A DNA stretch of 64,000 nt, taken from Micromonospora mirobrigensis. Its GTDB lineage: Bacteria > Actinomycetota > Actinomycetes > Mycobacteriales > Micromonosporaceae. The notes below the pieces were generated by a model, which made no database searches, was not told the origin of the DNA, and saw only the letters and a list, made by a program, of their open reading frames with translations. A program made the translations under genes and the position numbers. Where the stretch lies: NCBI RefSeq assembly GCF_900091555.1, contig NZ_FMCX01000001.1, positions 806,001 to 870,000 on the forward strand, written 5' to 3'. Shown piece by piece: positions 19,524 through 28,070 of this stretch. The number at the start of each line of letters is the position of its first letter. The first letter of the stretch is position 1.

Positions 19524-20804
19524 GTGATCAACAAGAGAAGATCGACAGCCGTCCTGCTGGGGCTGCTGGCGGCGACCGCGCTGGCCGGTCCGCCGCCCGC
19601 GTCGGCCGACGAGACCACCGAGCCGGCCGCCGAGCCGCCGAAGGTCGAACTGGTCCTCGACGTCAGCGGCTCGATGCGCGCCCGGGACATCGACGGCCGG
19701 AGCCGGATCTCGGTGGCGCAGCAGGCCTTCAACGAGGTCGTCGACGCGCTGCCCGAGGAGACCGAGCTGGGCATCCGGGTGCTCGGCGCCACCTACCGGG
19801 GCAAGGACAAGAAGCAGGGCTGCCTGGACACCCAGCAGATCGTGCCGGTCGGCCCGGTGGACCGGACGCAGGCCAAGGCCGCCGTGGCGACCCTGCGGCC
19901 GACCGGCTTCACCCCGGTCGGGCTGGCGCTGCGCTCCGCGGCGCAGGACCTCGGCACCGGCACCACCGCCCGCCGGATCGTGCTGATCACCGACGGCGAG
20001 GACACCTGCGCCCCGCCCGACCCCTGCGACGTGGCCCGGGAACTCGCCGCCCGGGGCACCCGGCTGGTGGTGGACACGCTCGGCCTGGCACCCGACGCGA
20101 AGGTACGCCGCCAGCTGCTCTGCATCGCCGGCGCGACCGGCGGCACCTACACCGCGGCGGAGAGCGCGGAGGAGCTCACCGGCCGGATCAAGCAGCTCGT
20201 CGACCGGGCCAAGGACACGTACACGGCGACCCCGACCGTGGTCGACGGCACGGCCGGCTGCGTCGACGCGCCGCTGCTCTCCCCCGGCGTCTACACCGAC
20301 CGCGAGGAGTTCTCCACGCACCGCTGGTACCGGGTGCCGGTCCGGCCCGGGCAGGAGCTGCGCGCCTCGGTCAGCATCGCCCTGGACCGCCCGGTCCGCC
20401 CCGACCACGGCGTCCTGCTCCGGGCCACCACCGGTGACGGACGGGAGCTGGTCCGCGGCGTGGACGCCGGCAGCGGGCGGACCGACGTGATCTCCGCCGG
20501 GCTGCGCTGGTCGGACGCGGAGGGCTCACCGGCGCCGAAGCCCAGCGAGGGCACCCTGGTCGAGCCGGACATCGTCTGCCTGGTGGTCAGCAACTCCTTC
20601 GCACCCCGGGCCGGCACCGAGGCCAGGCCGGGCATGCCGGTCGAGCTGACCGTCGGCGTGGTCGACGCCTCCCCCGCCCCGGCCGGCCCGGGCCTCGGCC
20701 GGGGCTGGCTGCTGCTGGCCGTGCTGACCGTGGCCGGACTGCTCACCGGGCTGGTCGCCGGCCTGCTCACCCGCTGGTGGGTCGCCACCTGGAGGGAGAA
20801 CTGA
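19524..20804 (+). CDS. secreted, membrane-anchored von Willebrand factor A domain protein
   Basis: 426 residues. A Sec signal (KRRSTAVLLGLLAATALAG, cleavage near PASADE, residues 26-30) is followed by a VWA domain whose metal site starts DVSGSM (Asp46, Ser48, Ser50) with a later TGFTPVG threonine and an acidic DGEDTC. The VWA domain holds cysteine pairs, suiting an extracytoplasmic location. The second half (about 240-385) is a beta-sandwich-like segment (SPGVYTDREEFSTHRWYRVP) and the protein ends in one transmembrane helix and a short charged tail. One base separates its stop from the next gene, so the two are an operon. Confidence 0.88.
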   Translation: MINKRRSTAVLLGLLAATALAGPPPASADETTEPAAEPPKVELVLDVSGSMRARDIDGRSRISVAQQAFNEVVDALPEETELGIRVLGATYRGKDKKQGCLDTQQIVPVGPVDRTQAKAAVATLRPTGFTPVGLALRSAAQDLGTGTTARRIVLITDGEDTCAPPDPCDVARELAARGTRLVVDTLGLAPDAKVRRQLLCIAGATGGTYTAAESAEELTGRIKQLVDRAKDTYTATPTVVDGTAGCVDAPLLSPGVYTDREEFSTHRWYRVPVRPGQELRASVSIALDRPVRPDHGVLLRATTGDGRELVRGVDAGSGRTDVISAGLRWSDAEGSPAPKPSEGTLVEPDIVCLVVSNSFAPRAGTEARPGMPVELTVGVVDASPAPAGPGLGRGWLLLAVLTVAGLLTGLVAGLLTRWWVATWREN

Positions 20805-20805
20805 C

Positions 20806-21573
20806 ATGCGTACACCCCTGATCGTGTCGGCGGCGGCGCTGGTCGCCGTCGTCGGACCGGCGCTGCCGGCGGCCGCCGCCGCGCCCACCCCCTCACCCGG
20901 CGCCGCCACCGTCACCAAGGCCGGCACGTCGTTCCTGACCGCCACCGCGATCACCGCCGGCCAGCCGGTCCGGGTCGGCGCCTCGACCGGTGACTACCTG
21001 TACTGGTCGTTCACCGCCTCGGCGGGGCAGGTGCACCGGGTCTCCGCGACCGTGTCGTTCCCGAAGGCGCGCGGCGGGCCCTCGGTCTGGTCGGTGGACG
21101 TCTTCGACGGCCTCCGCCGCCGGCAGGCGTGCACGACCGGCGCGCAGACCCCGCTGGTGGACGCCACGGCGACCAGCGTGGAACTGGGCTGCACGCTGCG
21201 CGAGGTGCGCTCCTGGGCCGATCCCTGGTCGGCCGACCCGCTGCCCGGCACCTACTACGTCCGGCTGGCGGTGGCGGAACTGCCCGAGGCGGATCTCGGC
21301 CTGCCGGTCGACGTGGACCTGCTGGTCTCCACCGCCTCCGACGCCGGGTCCGCGGCCGACGACGGCGAGCTGCAGGCGCCGCTGACCGCCGACAACCGGG
21401 CCGGCGCGGTGCTGACCGGCGAGCCGACGCCGGCCCCGGTGCCGGAGAGTGACGGCGCCGGCTGGCTGCCCGGCCTGGGCTCGCGCTGGGCCTGGACCAC
21501 CGCCGGCGGGATCCTCGCCGCCGTGGCCGGGGTGGTCGGCTTCGGGCTGACCCGCCGCCCCCGCCGGCCCTGA
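20806..21573 (+). CDS. secreted, membrane-anchored beta-sandwich-like protein, partner of the VWA protein
   Basis: 255 residues with a signal peptide (LIVSAAALVAVVGPALPAAA, cleavage near residue 25), a ~150-residue extracytoplasmic domain and a C-terminal transmembrane helix (about 228-248) followed by RRPRRP. The domain has ITAGQPVRVGASTGDYLYWS and TASAGQVHRVSATVSF, which resemble pre-peptidase C-terminal-type sandwich domains and the second half of the upstream VWA protein. Two cysteines (ACTTG and GCTLR) may pair. The ATG starts one base after the VWA stop, with GGAGGGAG in the end of that gene. Function unknown. Confidence 0.8.
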   Translation: MRTPLIVSAAALVAVVGPALPAAAAAPTPSPGAATVTKAGTSFLTATAITAGQPVRVGASTGDYLYWSFTASAGQVHRVSATVSFPKARGGPSVWSVDVFDGLRRRQACTTGAQTPLVDATATSVELGCTLREVRSWADPWSADPLPGTYYVRLAVAELPEADLGLPVDVDLLVSTASDAGSAADDGELQAPLTADNRAGAVLTGEPTPAPVPESDGAGWLPGLGSRWAWTTAGGILAAVAGVVGFGLTRRPRRP

Positions 21574-21717
21574 CCGCCGGCCCGCCCCGGTGGTCGACCT
21601 CGACGCCGGGGCGGGCGGGCCGCCGCTCAGCCGCCGCGCCGGCGTCACCCCGTTGCGGTACGTTCACCACGCCTCGCTGCCCGTGCCGGGCGGCGGCCTC
21701 AGCTGAGGGAGAGCGCG

Positions 21718-22374
21718 ATGCGTGATCTGCTGCCGGCGTCGGTCGCGGTGGCCGTGGCCGGGCCGACCGACTGGGCCGGCGAGCTGCTGCCCGCCGAGCG
21801 GGCCTGCCTCGGCGAGCGGGCGGTGCAGAGCCGGCGGCGGGACTTCACCGCCGGCCGGGTCTGCGCCCGGCGGGCGATGGCGGCCCTCGGCGTGCCCGCG
21901 GCCGCGGTGCCGTCGGCGGCCGACCGGTCCCCGGTCTGGCCGCCGGGGGTGGTCGGCACGATCACCCACACCCGCGGCTACTGCGCCGCGGCGGCCGCCC
22001 GCTCGGCCGAGGTGCGCTCGGTCGGCATGGACGCCGAGCGGCACAAGGAGCTCACCCCGGAGGTACGCCGGGTGATCTGCCGGCCCGAGGAGGAGGAACA
22101 CCTCGCCCGGCTCCCCGCCGGCCTCTCCTGGCCGGTGGTGGTGTTCAGCGCCAAGGAGACCGTCTACAAGGTCTGGCACCCGATCGTGCGCGGCTGGCTG
22201 GACTTCCTCGACGCCACGGTGGAGCTGGACCCGGCGGCGGGCACCTTCACCGCCCGGATCGCCCCGGCCCGGGTGGCCGCCGCCGCGGCCGTACGCGCGC
22301 CCTCGGTGGTCACCGGGCGCTTCGTGGTCGAGGGGGACCTGGTCCGCACCGCCGCCGTTCTGCTCGACGACTGA
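21718..22374 (+). CDS. 4'-phosphopantetheinyl transferase (EntD/Sfp type)
   Basis: Transfers phosphopantetheine from CoA to carrier-protein serines. The 218-residue length suits the EntD-like class. Marks: RRRDFTAGRVCARRAM, the substrate stretch PPGVVGTITHTRGYCAAA, the magnesium motif VGMDAERHKEL (Asp and Glu ligands) and FSAKETVYKVW. GAGGGAG lies six bases before the ATG. No polyketide or peptide synthase lies in the window, so it probably serves carrier proteins elsewhere in the genome. It converges with the next gene, seven bases between stops. Confidence 0.94.
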   Translation: MRDLLPASVAVAVAGPTDWAGELLPAERACLGERAVQSRRRDFTAGRVCARRAMAALGVPAAAVPSAADRSPVWPPGVVGTITHTRGYCAAAAARSAEVRSVGMDAERHKELTPEVRRVICRPEEEEHLARLPAGLSWPVVVFSAKETVYKVWHPIVRGWLDFLDATVELDPAAGTFTARIAPARVAAAAAVRAPSVVTGRFVVEGDLVRTAAVLLDD

Positions 22375-22381
22375 GGCCGGC

Positions 22382-22966
22382 TCAGGAACCGGCCGGCACC
22401 CCGGCGTCCAACTGCCCGATCACCGGGCCGAGCAGGTCGTTCAGCTCGCGGACCAGCACGGCCAGCGCACCGCGCGCGGCGACCTCCGGCGCGTCGTCGG
22501 GCCCGCGCGGCGCCGGTGGCAGCCCGGCGAACGGCACCGGCCCCTCCACCAGCAGCGACGCCCGCAGGTGCGGCACCCGGGCCAGGTCCTGCGCGGACGG
22601 GTGAGCGTACTGGCCGAGCAGGCGGGGCCAGTCCCGCCAGCCCCGGTCGCGGTACCACTGCCGGCTGTGGGTCAGCTCCGCCGGTCGGGGCGACGCCACC
22701 GACACCCGGCAGGTCAGCGTGCCGTCCCACGGGCTGCGCAGCAGGTCGGCGGAGGTGATCCGGCGGTGCCAGCGCAGGTACGGCGGGGCGAGCCCGGCGG
22801 CCAGCCGCCAGGCGGTCACCGCGAAGCCGACCGGGGAGAAGTCGCCCCACGAGTCGGCGAACTCGGCGGACCGGCGGCGCACCTCGGCGGCGTACCGGCT
22901 GTGCCCGTCCGGGGCGTGCTCGCGGTCGTACTCGTCGTCCAGCCAGAACACCTGCGACCCGGCCAT
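22382..22966 (-). CDS. conserved protein of unknown function, 194 residues
   Basis: A soluble Trp- and Arg-rich protein with no family that I recognise. The start at 22966 is favoured by GGAGG six bases upstream and the N-terminus AGSQVFWLDDEYDREHAPDG. The central part (LTCRVSVASPRPAELTHSRQ) and the end (VLVRELNDLLGPVIGQLDAG) suggest an alpha/beta fold. It lies alone between convergent and divergent neighbours. Confidence 0.7.
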   Translation of the reverse strand: MAGSQVFWLDDEYDREHAPDGHSRYAAEVRRRSAEFADSWGDFSPVGFAVTAWRLAAGLAPPYLRWHRRITSADLLRSPWDGTLTCRVSVASPRPAELTHSRQWYRDRGWRDWPRLLGQYAHPSAQDLARVPHLRASLLVEGPVPFAGLPPAPRGPDDAPEVAARGALAVLVRELNDLLGPVIGQLDAGVPAGS

Positions 22967-23078
22967 CGGCGACCTCCCTGCGTGGGTTCGGAGTCCAGTG
23001 TGCCGCCACCGGAGCCCGTACGGCTGACCCGCAACGCGCCGGGCGGCCTCTGTCACCGAAGGTGAGATTCCTGCGACG

Positions 23079-23552
23079 ATGGCCGGCGTGCACGACGACG
23101 CGGACAGGCACGACGATGCGGGCAGGCACGACGACGCGGGCAGGACGGTACTGCGGCTGATCGGCTACTGGGCCGCCGCCGGGCAGGAGGAGTGGCCGCA
23201 CCCGACGGCGTTCGTGGAGCCGGCCGGCGACCCGGAGACCCGGCGGCGGGTGGTGGCGTACCTGCGGGCGGGGACGACCTGCCTGGCCACCGCCGGGGTC
23301 GCCCGGTGCCGGATCTGCGGTGAGCCGAACGGCTCCGGTGAGCTGACCGACGGCCGGCACTTCGTCTGGCCGGAAGGGCTGCCGCACTACGTCGAGGAGC
23401 ACGACGTGCGGCTGCCCGACGAGGTGGTGGCGACGATGGCCGACCCGCCCGCCCCCGTCGATCCGGTCGCCTTCGAGCGCGACCTCTTCGACACCGGACG
23501 GATCGTCATCGACGGCTCCTGGTGGCTCTCGGCCGCCAGGACCGTGTCCTGA
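23079..23552 (+). CDS. conserved protein of unknown function with HDDAGR repeat
   Basis: 157 residues. The N-terminus contains three tandem copies of a six-residue unit (HDDADR, HDDAGR, HDDAGR) coded by an 18-bp repeat at about 23091-23144; repeat number is likely to vary between strains. The body has a CxxC pair (ARCRICGEP) that could bind metal, then FVWPEGLPHYVEEHDVRLP. The body looks like small Streptomyces and Micromonospora proteins of unknown function. GTG 23088 is an alternative start. Confidence 0.72.
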   Translation: MAGVHDDADRHDDAGRHDDAGRTVLRLIGYWAAAGQEEWPHPTAFVEPAGDPETRRRVVAYLRAGTTCLATAGVARCRICGEPNGSGELTDGRHFVWPEGLPHYVEEHDVRLPDEVVATMADPPAPVDPVAFERDLFDTGRIVIDGSWWLSAARTVS

Positions 23553-23589
23553 CCCGGACTCCACCACCCCGTCGGGAGCGGTCCGGGCC

Positions 23590-24012
23590 TCAGTGGTGGC
23601 GGTGGTCGGCCCGACGGAGCAGCATCGCGACGAGCATGGCCGGCAGCATCAGCAGATGACCCCCGGTCATCAGCGTCCCGCCGGAGATGACGCCGAGCCG
23701 GTACGGCAGGAGCAGCGCCACGAACGGCAGGATCATCGCGGCCGACATCTCCACGATGTGTCGCCACGAGTGCCGCCGGATCTTCATCCAGAGGCCCATC
23801 CCGATCGTCATGTCGGCGGCCATGATCATTGCCTGGGCGTCGGCCCGGTCGGTCAGGCCGGGCGTCGCCCAGGACCAGAGCGGGCCCAGGGCGACCATGC
23901 CGACCAGCATGGCGACCAGCATCTCGAGGTAGTGGCCGGCGAAGCGGAGATACCCGCGGCGGCGGGAGGTGCGGGGCCGGTCGGTCGGGGCGTCGTGGAG
24001 GGTGGTCGTCAT
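23590..24012 (-). CDS. small membrane protein, four predicted transmembrane segments
   Basis: 140 residues, with an Arg-rich cytoplasmic head (RPRTSRRRGYLRF) and four hydrophobic segments rich in methionine (YLEMLVAMLVGMVALG, AMIMAADMTIGMGLWMKI, HIVEMSAAMILPFVALLLP, LLMLPAMLVAMLL). A His-rich end (ADHRHH) and the many Met residues make metal handling conceivable, but this is only a guess. It lies 115 bp downstream of the response regulator on the same strand and may be a target of that two-component system. Confidence 0.75.
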   Translation of the reverse strand: MTTTLHDAPTDRPRTSRRRGYLRFAGHYLEMLVAMLVGMVALGPLWSWATPGLTDRADAQAMIMAADMTIGMGLWMKIRRHSWRHIVEMSAAMILPFVALLLPYRLGVISGGTLMTGGHLLMLPAMLVAMLLRRADHRHH

Positions 24013-24127
24013 GGCTGGCTCCCGGAGGGGACGTCGGCGGCTGTGTGTCCGATCGTCGCGCCGATCGCCGTCCGGGCCAGGTGCCGGAGGTCACGGTCAC
24101 CGGTCACGACCGGGCATGACCCGGCGC

Positions 24128-24790
24128 TCAGACCAGGCCGAGTGAGCGGGCCCGCAGCGCCGCCTGGGTGCGGTCGCGGGCGCCCAGCTTGCCCAGAACG
24201 TTGGTGACGTGGTTCTTGACGGTGCCCTCGGCGAGGAACAACACATCCGCGATCTCCCGGTTGCTGCGCCCTTGGGCGAGCAGGCGCACCACGTCCAGCT
24301 CCCGATCGGAGAGCGGCGTCACCAGCGGCTGGGGGCGCCGGCCCGGATCGTCCGACGGAAGCCGGGCGAACCGCGCCACCACCTTGGCGGCCACCGACGG
24401 TTGCAGGACCGACTCGTCCCGGGCCGCCGCGAGGATCGCCTCCACCAGCCGCGCCGACGAGACGTCCTTGAGCAGGTAGCCGAGCGCGCCGGCCCGCAGC
24501 GCCGCGAAGACGTCCTCGTCGTCGTCGAACGTGGTGAGCGCGATCACCCGCACGTCGGGCTGCTCGACGCGGAGCCGGCGGGTGGCCGCGACACCGTCCA
24601 GCACCGGCATCCGCAGGTCCATCAACACCACGTCGGGCCTGCGGTCGGCGGCCCGGTCCAGCGCCTCGGCGCCGTTCGCCGCCTCCCCCACCACCTCGAC
24701 GTCGTCGCGCACGCCGAGCAGCGTGGCCAGCGCCTCGCGGAAGAGCGCCTGATCGTCGACCAGGAGCACCCGCACCGGCCGGCGACTCAT
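24128..24790 (-). CDS. NarL/FixJ-family response regulator
   Basis: 220 residues: a receiver domain with Asp12/Asp13 acidic pocket, phospho-acceptor Asp58 in VVLMDLRMP, and the conserved Thr and Lys in LTTFDDD and YLLKDVS. This is followed by a LuxR-type HTH (LSDRELDVVRLLAQGRSNRE, then EGTVKNHVTNVLGKL). Its ATG overlaps the stop of the upstream histidine kinase by ATGA, so the pair is translationally coupled. Targets are not shown by the sequence. Confidence 0.95.
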   Translation of the reverse strand: MSRRPVRVLLVDDQALFREALATLLGVRDDVEVVGEAANGAEALDRAADRRPDVVLMDLRMPVLDGVAATRRLRVEQPDVRVIALTTFDDDEDVFAALRAGALGYLLKDVSSARLVEAILAAARDESVLQPSVAAKVVARFARLPSDDPGRRPQPLVTPLSDRELDVVRLLAQGRSNREIADVLFLAEGTVKNHVTNVLGKLGARDRTQAALRARSLGLV

Positions 24791-25887
24791 CCGGGGACCT
24801 CCACCCGCAACGTCGATCCCTGACCGGGCACCGAGCCGAACGCCATCCGACCGCCCAGGTGCGCGGCCCGTTCCTCGATGCCGAGCAGCCCGAAGCCGGC
24901 GGGGCTCGGCCCGGGGCCGACACCGACCCCGTCGTCGCGCACCTCCAGCCGGACGTCGGCGGGCTGCGAGTAGTCCATCGTGAGGTCGACCCGCGTCGCA
25001 CGGGCGTGCCGGCGTACGTTGGTCAGCCCTTCCTGAGCGGCGCGGAAGAGCGACTCCCGCGTCCGCTCGGACAGCGGACGCACCGCACCGACCACCTCCA
25101 GCGCGGTGGGTACGCCGGCGGCCGAGGTCTCGTCGGCGAGAGCGCGCAACGCCTCGGGCAGCGGCACCGGGGTGGCCGGTTCCCGCAGCGCGCCGACCGA
25201 ACGGCGTACCTCGCGCAGGGCCTCCTCGGCCTGGTCCTGCGCCTTGGTCAGCACCGCGTCGACGCGGCCCGGGTCGGCGGCCAGCACCGCGCGGGCGGCC
25301 TTGATCTGCATCTGCACGACGGTCAGGGCGTGCCCGAGACCGTCGTGGATGTCCCGTGCCACCCGGTTGCGTTCCTCGACCGTGGCCAGCCGCTCCACCT
25401 GCACCGCGTACTCCCGCAGCCGCCGGTGTGCCGCGGCCAGCTCGCGGCGTGCCTCCTGCTCGCGGACGAGCAGCTTGGTCAGGACCGCCGTGAAGAGCAC
25501 GGCCACCAGCAGGCCGAAGCCCTCCCGCAACCCGGTCGGCACCGACATCCCGGTGTGCGCCAGCGGGACGACCGCCACCAGCACCGCGACGGCCGGCACC
25601 GGTAGCACCAGCACGCTCTGGGCGACCAGCACGGCGAAGAACAGCGTCGCGCCGACGGAGGCCCCGGCGGTGCCGAAGACCGCGTAGCCGAGCAGCAGCA
25701 GCACCAGCGTGTAGCCGTACGCCCAGCGGGTGCGCGGGCGGCGCGACACCGGTTCGAAACCGAACGTGGCCAGCGCCAGGAAGGCCAGCGCGACCAGCAG
25801 GGAGGCGGCGGGGCGACCGGCGGCCAGAACGTCGACGGCCAGGGTCAGGAACGCCCCGACGGCCAGTGCGTTCAACGCCCGCTTCAC
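24787..25887 (-). CDS. sensor histidine kinase, HisKA_3 (NarX/DesK-like) class
   Basis: 366 residues. Five or six transmembrane segments fill residues 1-140 with almost no extracytoplasmic domain, so the sensed signal is probably in the membrane or lipid phase, as with DesK-type kinases. A coiled coil (EQEARRELAAAHRRLREYAV) leads to the dimerisation helix with the phospho-His in RDIHDGLGHALT (about 182) and an ATPase domain with N box EGLTNVRRHARA and G box DDGVGVGPG, GFGLLGIEERA. It is coupled to the response regulator by ATGA. Confidence 0.94.
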   Translation of the reverse strand: MKRALNALAVGAFLTLAVDVLAAGRPAASLLVALAFLALATFGFEPVSRRPRTRWAYGYTLVLLLLGYAVFGTAGASVGATLFFAVLVAQSVLVLPVPAVAVLVAVVPLAHTGMSVPTGLREGFGLLVAVLFTAVLTKLLVREQEARRELAAAHRRLREYAVQVERLATVEERNRVARDIHDGLGHALTVVQMQIKAARAVLAADPGRVDAVLTKAQDQAEEALREVRRSVGALREPATPVPLPEALRALADETSAAGVPTALEVVGAVRPLSERTRESLFRAAQEGLTNVRRHARATRVDLTMDYSQPADVRLEVRDDGVGVGPGPSPAGFGLLGIEERAAHLGGRMAFGSVPGQGSTLRVEVPG

Positions 25888-25958
25888 GGCACCACTGTCT
25901 CACCGCCGCAGCCCGCCGGTCGACCTCGCCCGCCGACGACCGGGCCCGAGGCCGCCGG

Positions 25959-26852
25959 TCAGGTGGCGGCCAGCAGCCGGGCGACGGTACGCCGGCCGAG
26001 CCGGCTCATCGGCACGTTGGTCTCGGCGTAGTACCAGACCAGCCCGATCGCCTGCTGCAACGCCCAGGCCATCCCCCGACCCCACTCGACGTCACCGCAG
26101 CCGAGGGCCCGGGCGAACTCGTCTCGGGCGGGCCGGTCGAGCAGGTGCCAGGCGCCGACGAGGTCCAGGCCGGGGTCCGCCGGGCCGAACCCGCCGCCGT
26201 CCAGTACGCCGGTCAGCCGACCGTCGCCGACCAGCACGTTGCCGGGGATGAGGTCCTTGTGCGACATCACGTCCGGGCCGGCCGGCGGCAGTGTCCGCAG
26301 CTGCGCCCAGAGCCGGCGCAGCCGGGGCACGTCGACCATCCCGGCGCTGCGGTCGAAGCAGAGCGCCACCCAGTCGTCGTGGTCCGGCAGCTCGCCGCCC
26401 CGGCCGCCGCCGGAGAACCGGCGTCCGCGGGTGTCCACCGCCCGCAGCGTACGGACGAAGGTGGCGAGGTCGCGGGCGAAGGCGAGCGACCCACCCGGAT
26501 CCTCGACGCTGGCCACCCGCCCGGGCAGCCAGGTCTGCACGGCCCACGACAGCGGATAGCCGTACCCCGGTTCGCCGAGCGCGACCGGCAGCGGGGCGGG
26601 CACCGGGCTGCACGCGGCAAGTTCGGCGGCGGCCTCGGCCTCCGCGACCAGCCAGGCGCGTACCTCGGTCGGCTCCTCGGCCCGCAGCGGGAAGCGCGCG
26701 GCGAACTCGTCGCCGATCCGGAAGATCGCGTTCACCGTTCCGTCGGAGTCGACCTGGTGCAGCGGCAGGTGCCGCCACTGCGGGAACTGGTCGTCGACGA
26801 GCCGCCGGGCCGTCTCGGCGGTCAGGTCGAGCTGGTCGGTGTGCATCACCAT
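25959..26852 (-). CDS. aminoglycoside phosphotransferase (APH) family protein
   Basis: Kinase-like fold, 297 residues. The Brenner loop MSHKDLIPGNVLV gives the catalytic Asp and Asn, and LDGGGFGPADPGLDLVG gives the metal-binding Asp. Most APH members have Asp-Trp/Phe-Gly there, so Asp-Gly-Gly is slightly unusual. The N-lobe has VNAIFRIGDEFAARFPL. In bacteria such genes act on small molecules or are of unknown substrate, so a resistance role is not implied. ATG 26852 has AGGG seven bases upstream; ATG 26846 is also possible. It is divergent from none of its neighbours and lies 56 bp after the gene at 26909. Confidence 0.88.
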   Translation of the reverse strand: MVMHTDQLDLTAETARRLVDDQFPQWRHLPLHQVDSDGTVNAIFRIGDEFAARFPLRAEEPTEVRAWLVAEAEAAAELAACSPVPAPLPVALGEPGYGYPLSWAVQTWLPGRVASVEDPGGSLAFARDLATFVRTLRAVDTRGRRFSGGGRGGELPDHDDWVALCFDRSAGMVDVPRLRRLWAQLRTLPPAGPDVMSHKDLIPGNVLVGDGRLTGVLDGGGFGPADPGLDLVGAWHLLDRPARDEFARALGCGDVEWGRGMAWALQQAIGLVWYYAETNVPMSRLGRRTVARLLAAT

Positions 26853-26908
26853 CCGGCCACCCTGCGGGGGCGGGCCCGCCTCCCGCAAACGGTTTCGTCC
26901 GCCGGGCC

Positions 26909-27478
26909 CTACCGGACGGCCTGTTCCGGGGTCTCCTCCTCGCCCTCGCTCAGGTTTCGCAGGTACCACAGGGTGGTCAGCACGTAGCCGAAGAGGAAGC
27001 CGAGCGCCGGGTAGAGCACGATCACGCTGCCGGCGAGCACCCGCGCTCCGGACGGGTCGGACCCGCCGGGCCCGACCAGCGCGCCACCCAGCGCCGCGGT
27101 GAACGCGCCGAACCAGCCGCCGAACCGGCCGAGCTGGGTCAGCCCGGCGCCGAGCAGCAGCTTGGTGAGCCAGTCGGCCACCTGCTCCAGGTTGTTGCCC
27201 GGGGTGTACGTCCCGGCGCGCAGCTCGGCGACCGTGGCCGCCCCGGCGGCCGGGACGTAGCGGGGCAGCCCGAACAGGAACCCCGCCAGTACGCCCACCG
27301 CGCTGGCCGCGAGCGCCACCAGCGTGCCGACCGCGAAGACCGTGGCGGAGCGCTGCTGCCAGGCGTACCCGGCGAGCAGCAGGACGCCGCCGGCGAAGAT
27401 CCCGGCGACCAGCAGCATCAGTTTCCGGTTGAGGTCGTGCCGGCCCGGTGTGCGCAGGGCCGCGCGGAGAGTTCGCAT
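26909..27478 (-). CDS. membrane protein of unknown function, 189 residues
   Basis: Two N-terminal transmembrane segments (about 20-37 and 46-70), a soluble loop with NNLEQVADWLTKLLLGAGL, then two more segments (about 112-135 and 148-168) and an acidic end. The loop motif recurs in a family of bacterial membrane proteins that I recognise by sight but cannot name. Same strand as the phosphotransferase-like gene 56 bp downstream, so cotranscription is likely. Confidence 0.75.
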   Translation of the reverse strand: MRTLRAALRTPGRHDLNRKLMLLVAGIFAGGVLLLAGYAWQQRSATVFAVGTLVALAASAVGVLAGFLFGLPRYVPAAGAATVAELRAGTYTPGNNLEQVADWLTKLLLGAGLTQLGRFGGWFGAFTAALGGALVGPGGSDPSGARVLAGSVIVLYPALGFLFGYVLTTLWYLRNLSEGEEETPEQAVR

Positions 27479-27546
27479 CTGCCACCACCTGGATCCTGGG
27501 CGAGTGCGTGGGTGGCGCGGCGCTGCGCGAGCAACCGACAGACGTA

Positions 27547-27573
27547 GGTGCTGGTCAGGACGGTTTCAGCACC
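27547..27573. promoter_or_regulatory. inverted repeat upstream of two divergent genes
   Basis: GGTGCTG (27547-27553) and CAGCACC (27567-27573) form a 7-bp inverted repeat with a 13-base spacer, in the 278-bp gap between the divergent genes at 27478 and 27757. It could be an operator or a weak hairpin. Nothing else is seen in the gap. Confidence 0.3.
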
Positions 27574-27756
27574 AGTGTGGTCCAGTTTCGCCTTGATCGG
27601 AACGGGTGCGCCGCCACGGCCTCCCTCCGCCGGCCTGTCGGATTACGCGGCCCCGACGATCGCCGCCGGCCCGGGTTTTCCGCCCCGGGTACGCGGGGAC
27701 GCGGGTGGCGCGGGGCGGCGACGCCCCGGATCCGTGGACCGGACAGGGAGGGCGAC

Positions 27757-27951
27757 ATGACCTCCACCGAGAGGGCAGACGACCGGCTCGAGCAGGTGGC
27801 CGGCCCGGCCAGGGCGCGGATGGGTGACATGACCCGCGCCGAACGGTCCGAGACCGACCGGGCGATCCACGCCGACGAGGCGCGCGGCAAACCGGGCGGT
27901 GAGCACGTCCAGGAGGACAGCCGGGACGTACCGGACACCTTCACCAGCTGA
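27757..27951 (+). CDS. small hydrophilic protein, 64 residues
   Basis: Begins MTSTERADDRLEQVAGPARA at an ATG with a strong GGGAGG ribosome site five bases upstream. It is highly charged and probably disordered (many Asp, Glu, Arg), with no membrane segment. A 12-bp hairpin follows the stop. Such small acidic proteins are common in Micromonospora; no function is known. The strong ribosome site and terminator make it likely to be real. Confidence 0.65.
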   Translation: MTSTERADDRLEQVAGPARARMGDMTRAERSETDRAIHADEARGKPGGEHVQEDSRDVPDTFTS

Positions 27952-27964
27952 CCCACGACCGACC

Positions 27965-27995
27965 GAGGCCGTCCCCAGCACCCGGGGGCGGCCTC
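27965..27995 (+). terminator. hairpin downstream of the 64-residue gene
   Basis: GAGGCCGTCCCC (27965-27976) and GGGGGCGGCCTC (27984-27995) form a 12-bp stem with one wobble, 13 bases after the stop. Confidence 0.65.
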
Positions 27996-28028
27996 GCGGC
28001 GACTGTGCGGGGGTTCGTCGCGATGGGA

Positions 28029-28061
28029 AAAGGCCGCCTCCGCTGAGCGGAGACGGCCTTT
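28029..28061 (-). terminator. terminator of tRNA-Ala
   Basis: AAAGGCCGCCTCCGC and GCGGAGACGGCCTTT pair as a 15-bp stem with one mismatch. On the minus strand it ends CCTTTTCCC, a near-canonical intrinsic terminator ten bases past the tRNA. Confidence 0.75.
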
Positions 28062-28070
28062 GACCCTGGG

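Noticed and set aside
21718-22374. The phosphopantetheinyl transferase as a sign of a natural-product cluster
   Set aside because: No polyketide, peptide synthase, or tailoring genes are adjacent. It is a stand-alone gene.
25959-26852. The APH-family gene as an aminoglycoside resistance determinant
   Set aside because: The family is broad, the metal loop is Asp-Gly-Gly and not the usual form, and no resistance context is present.
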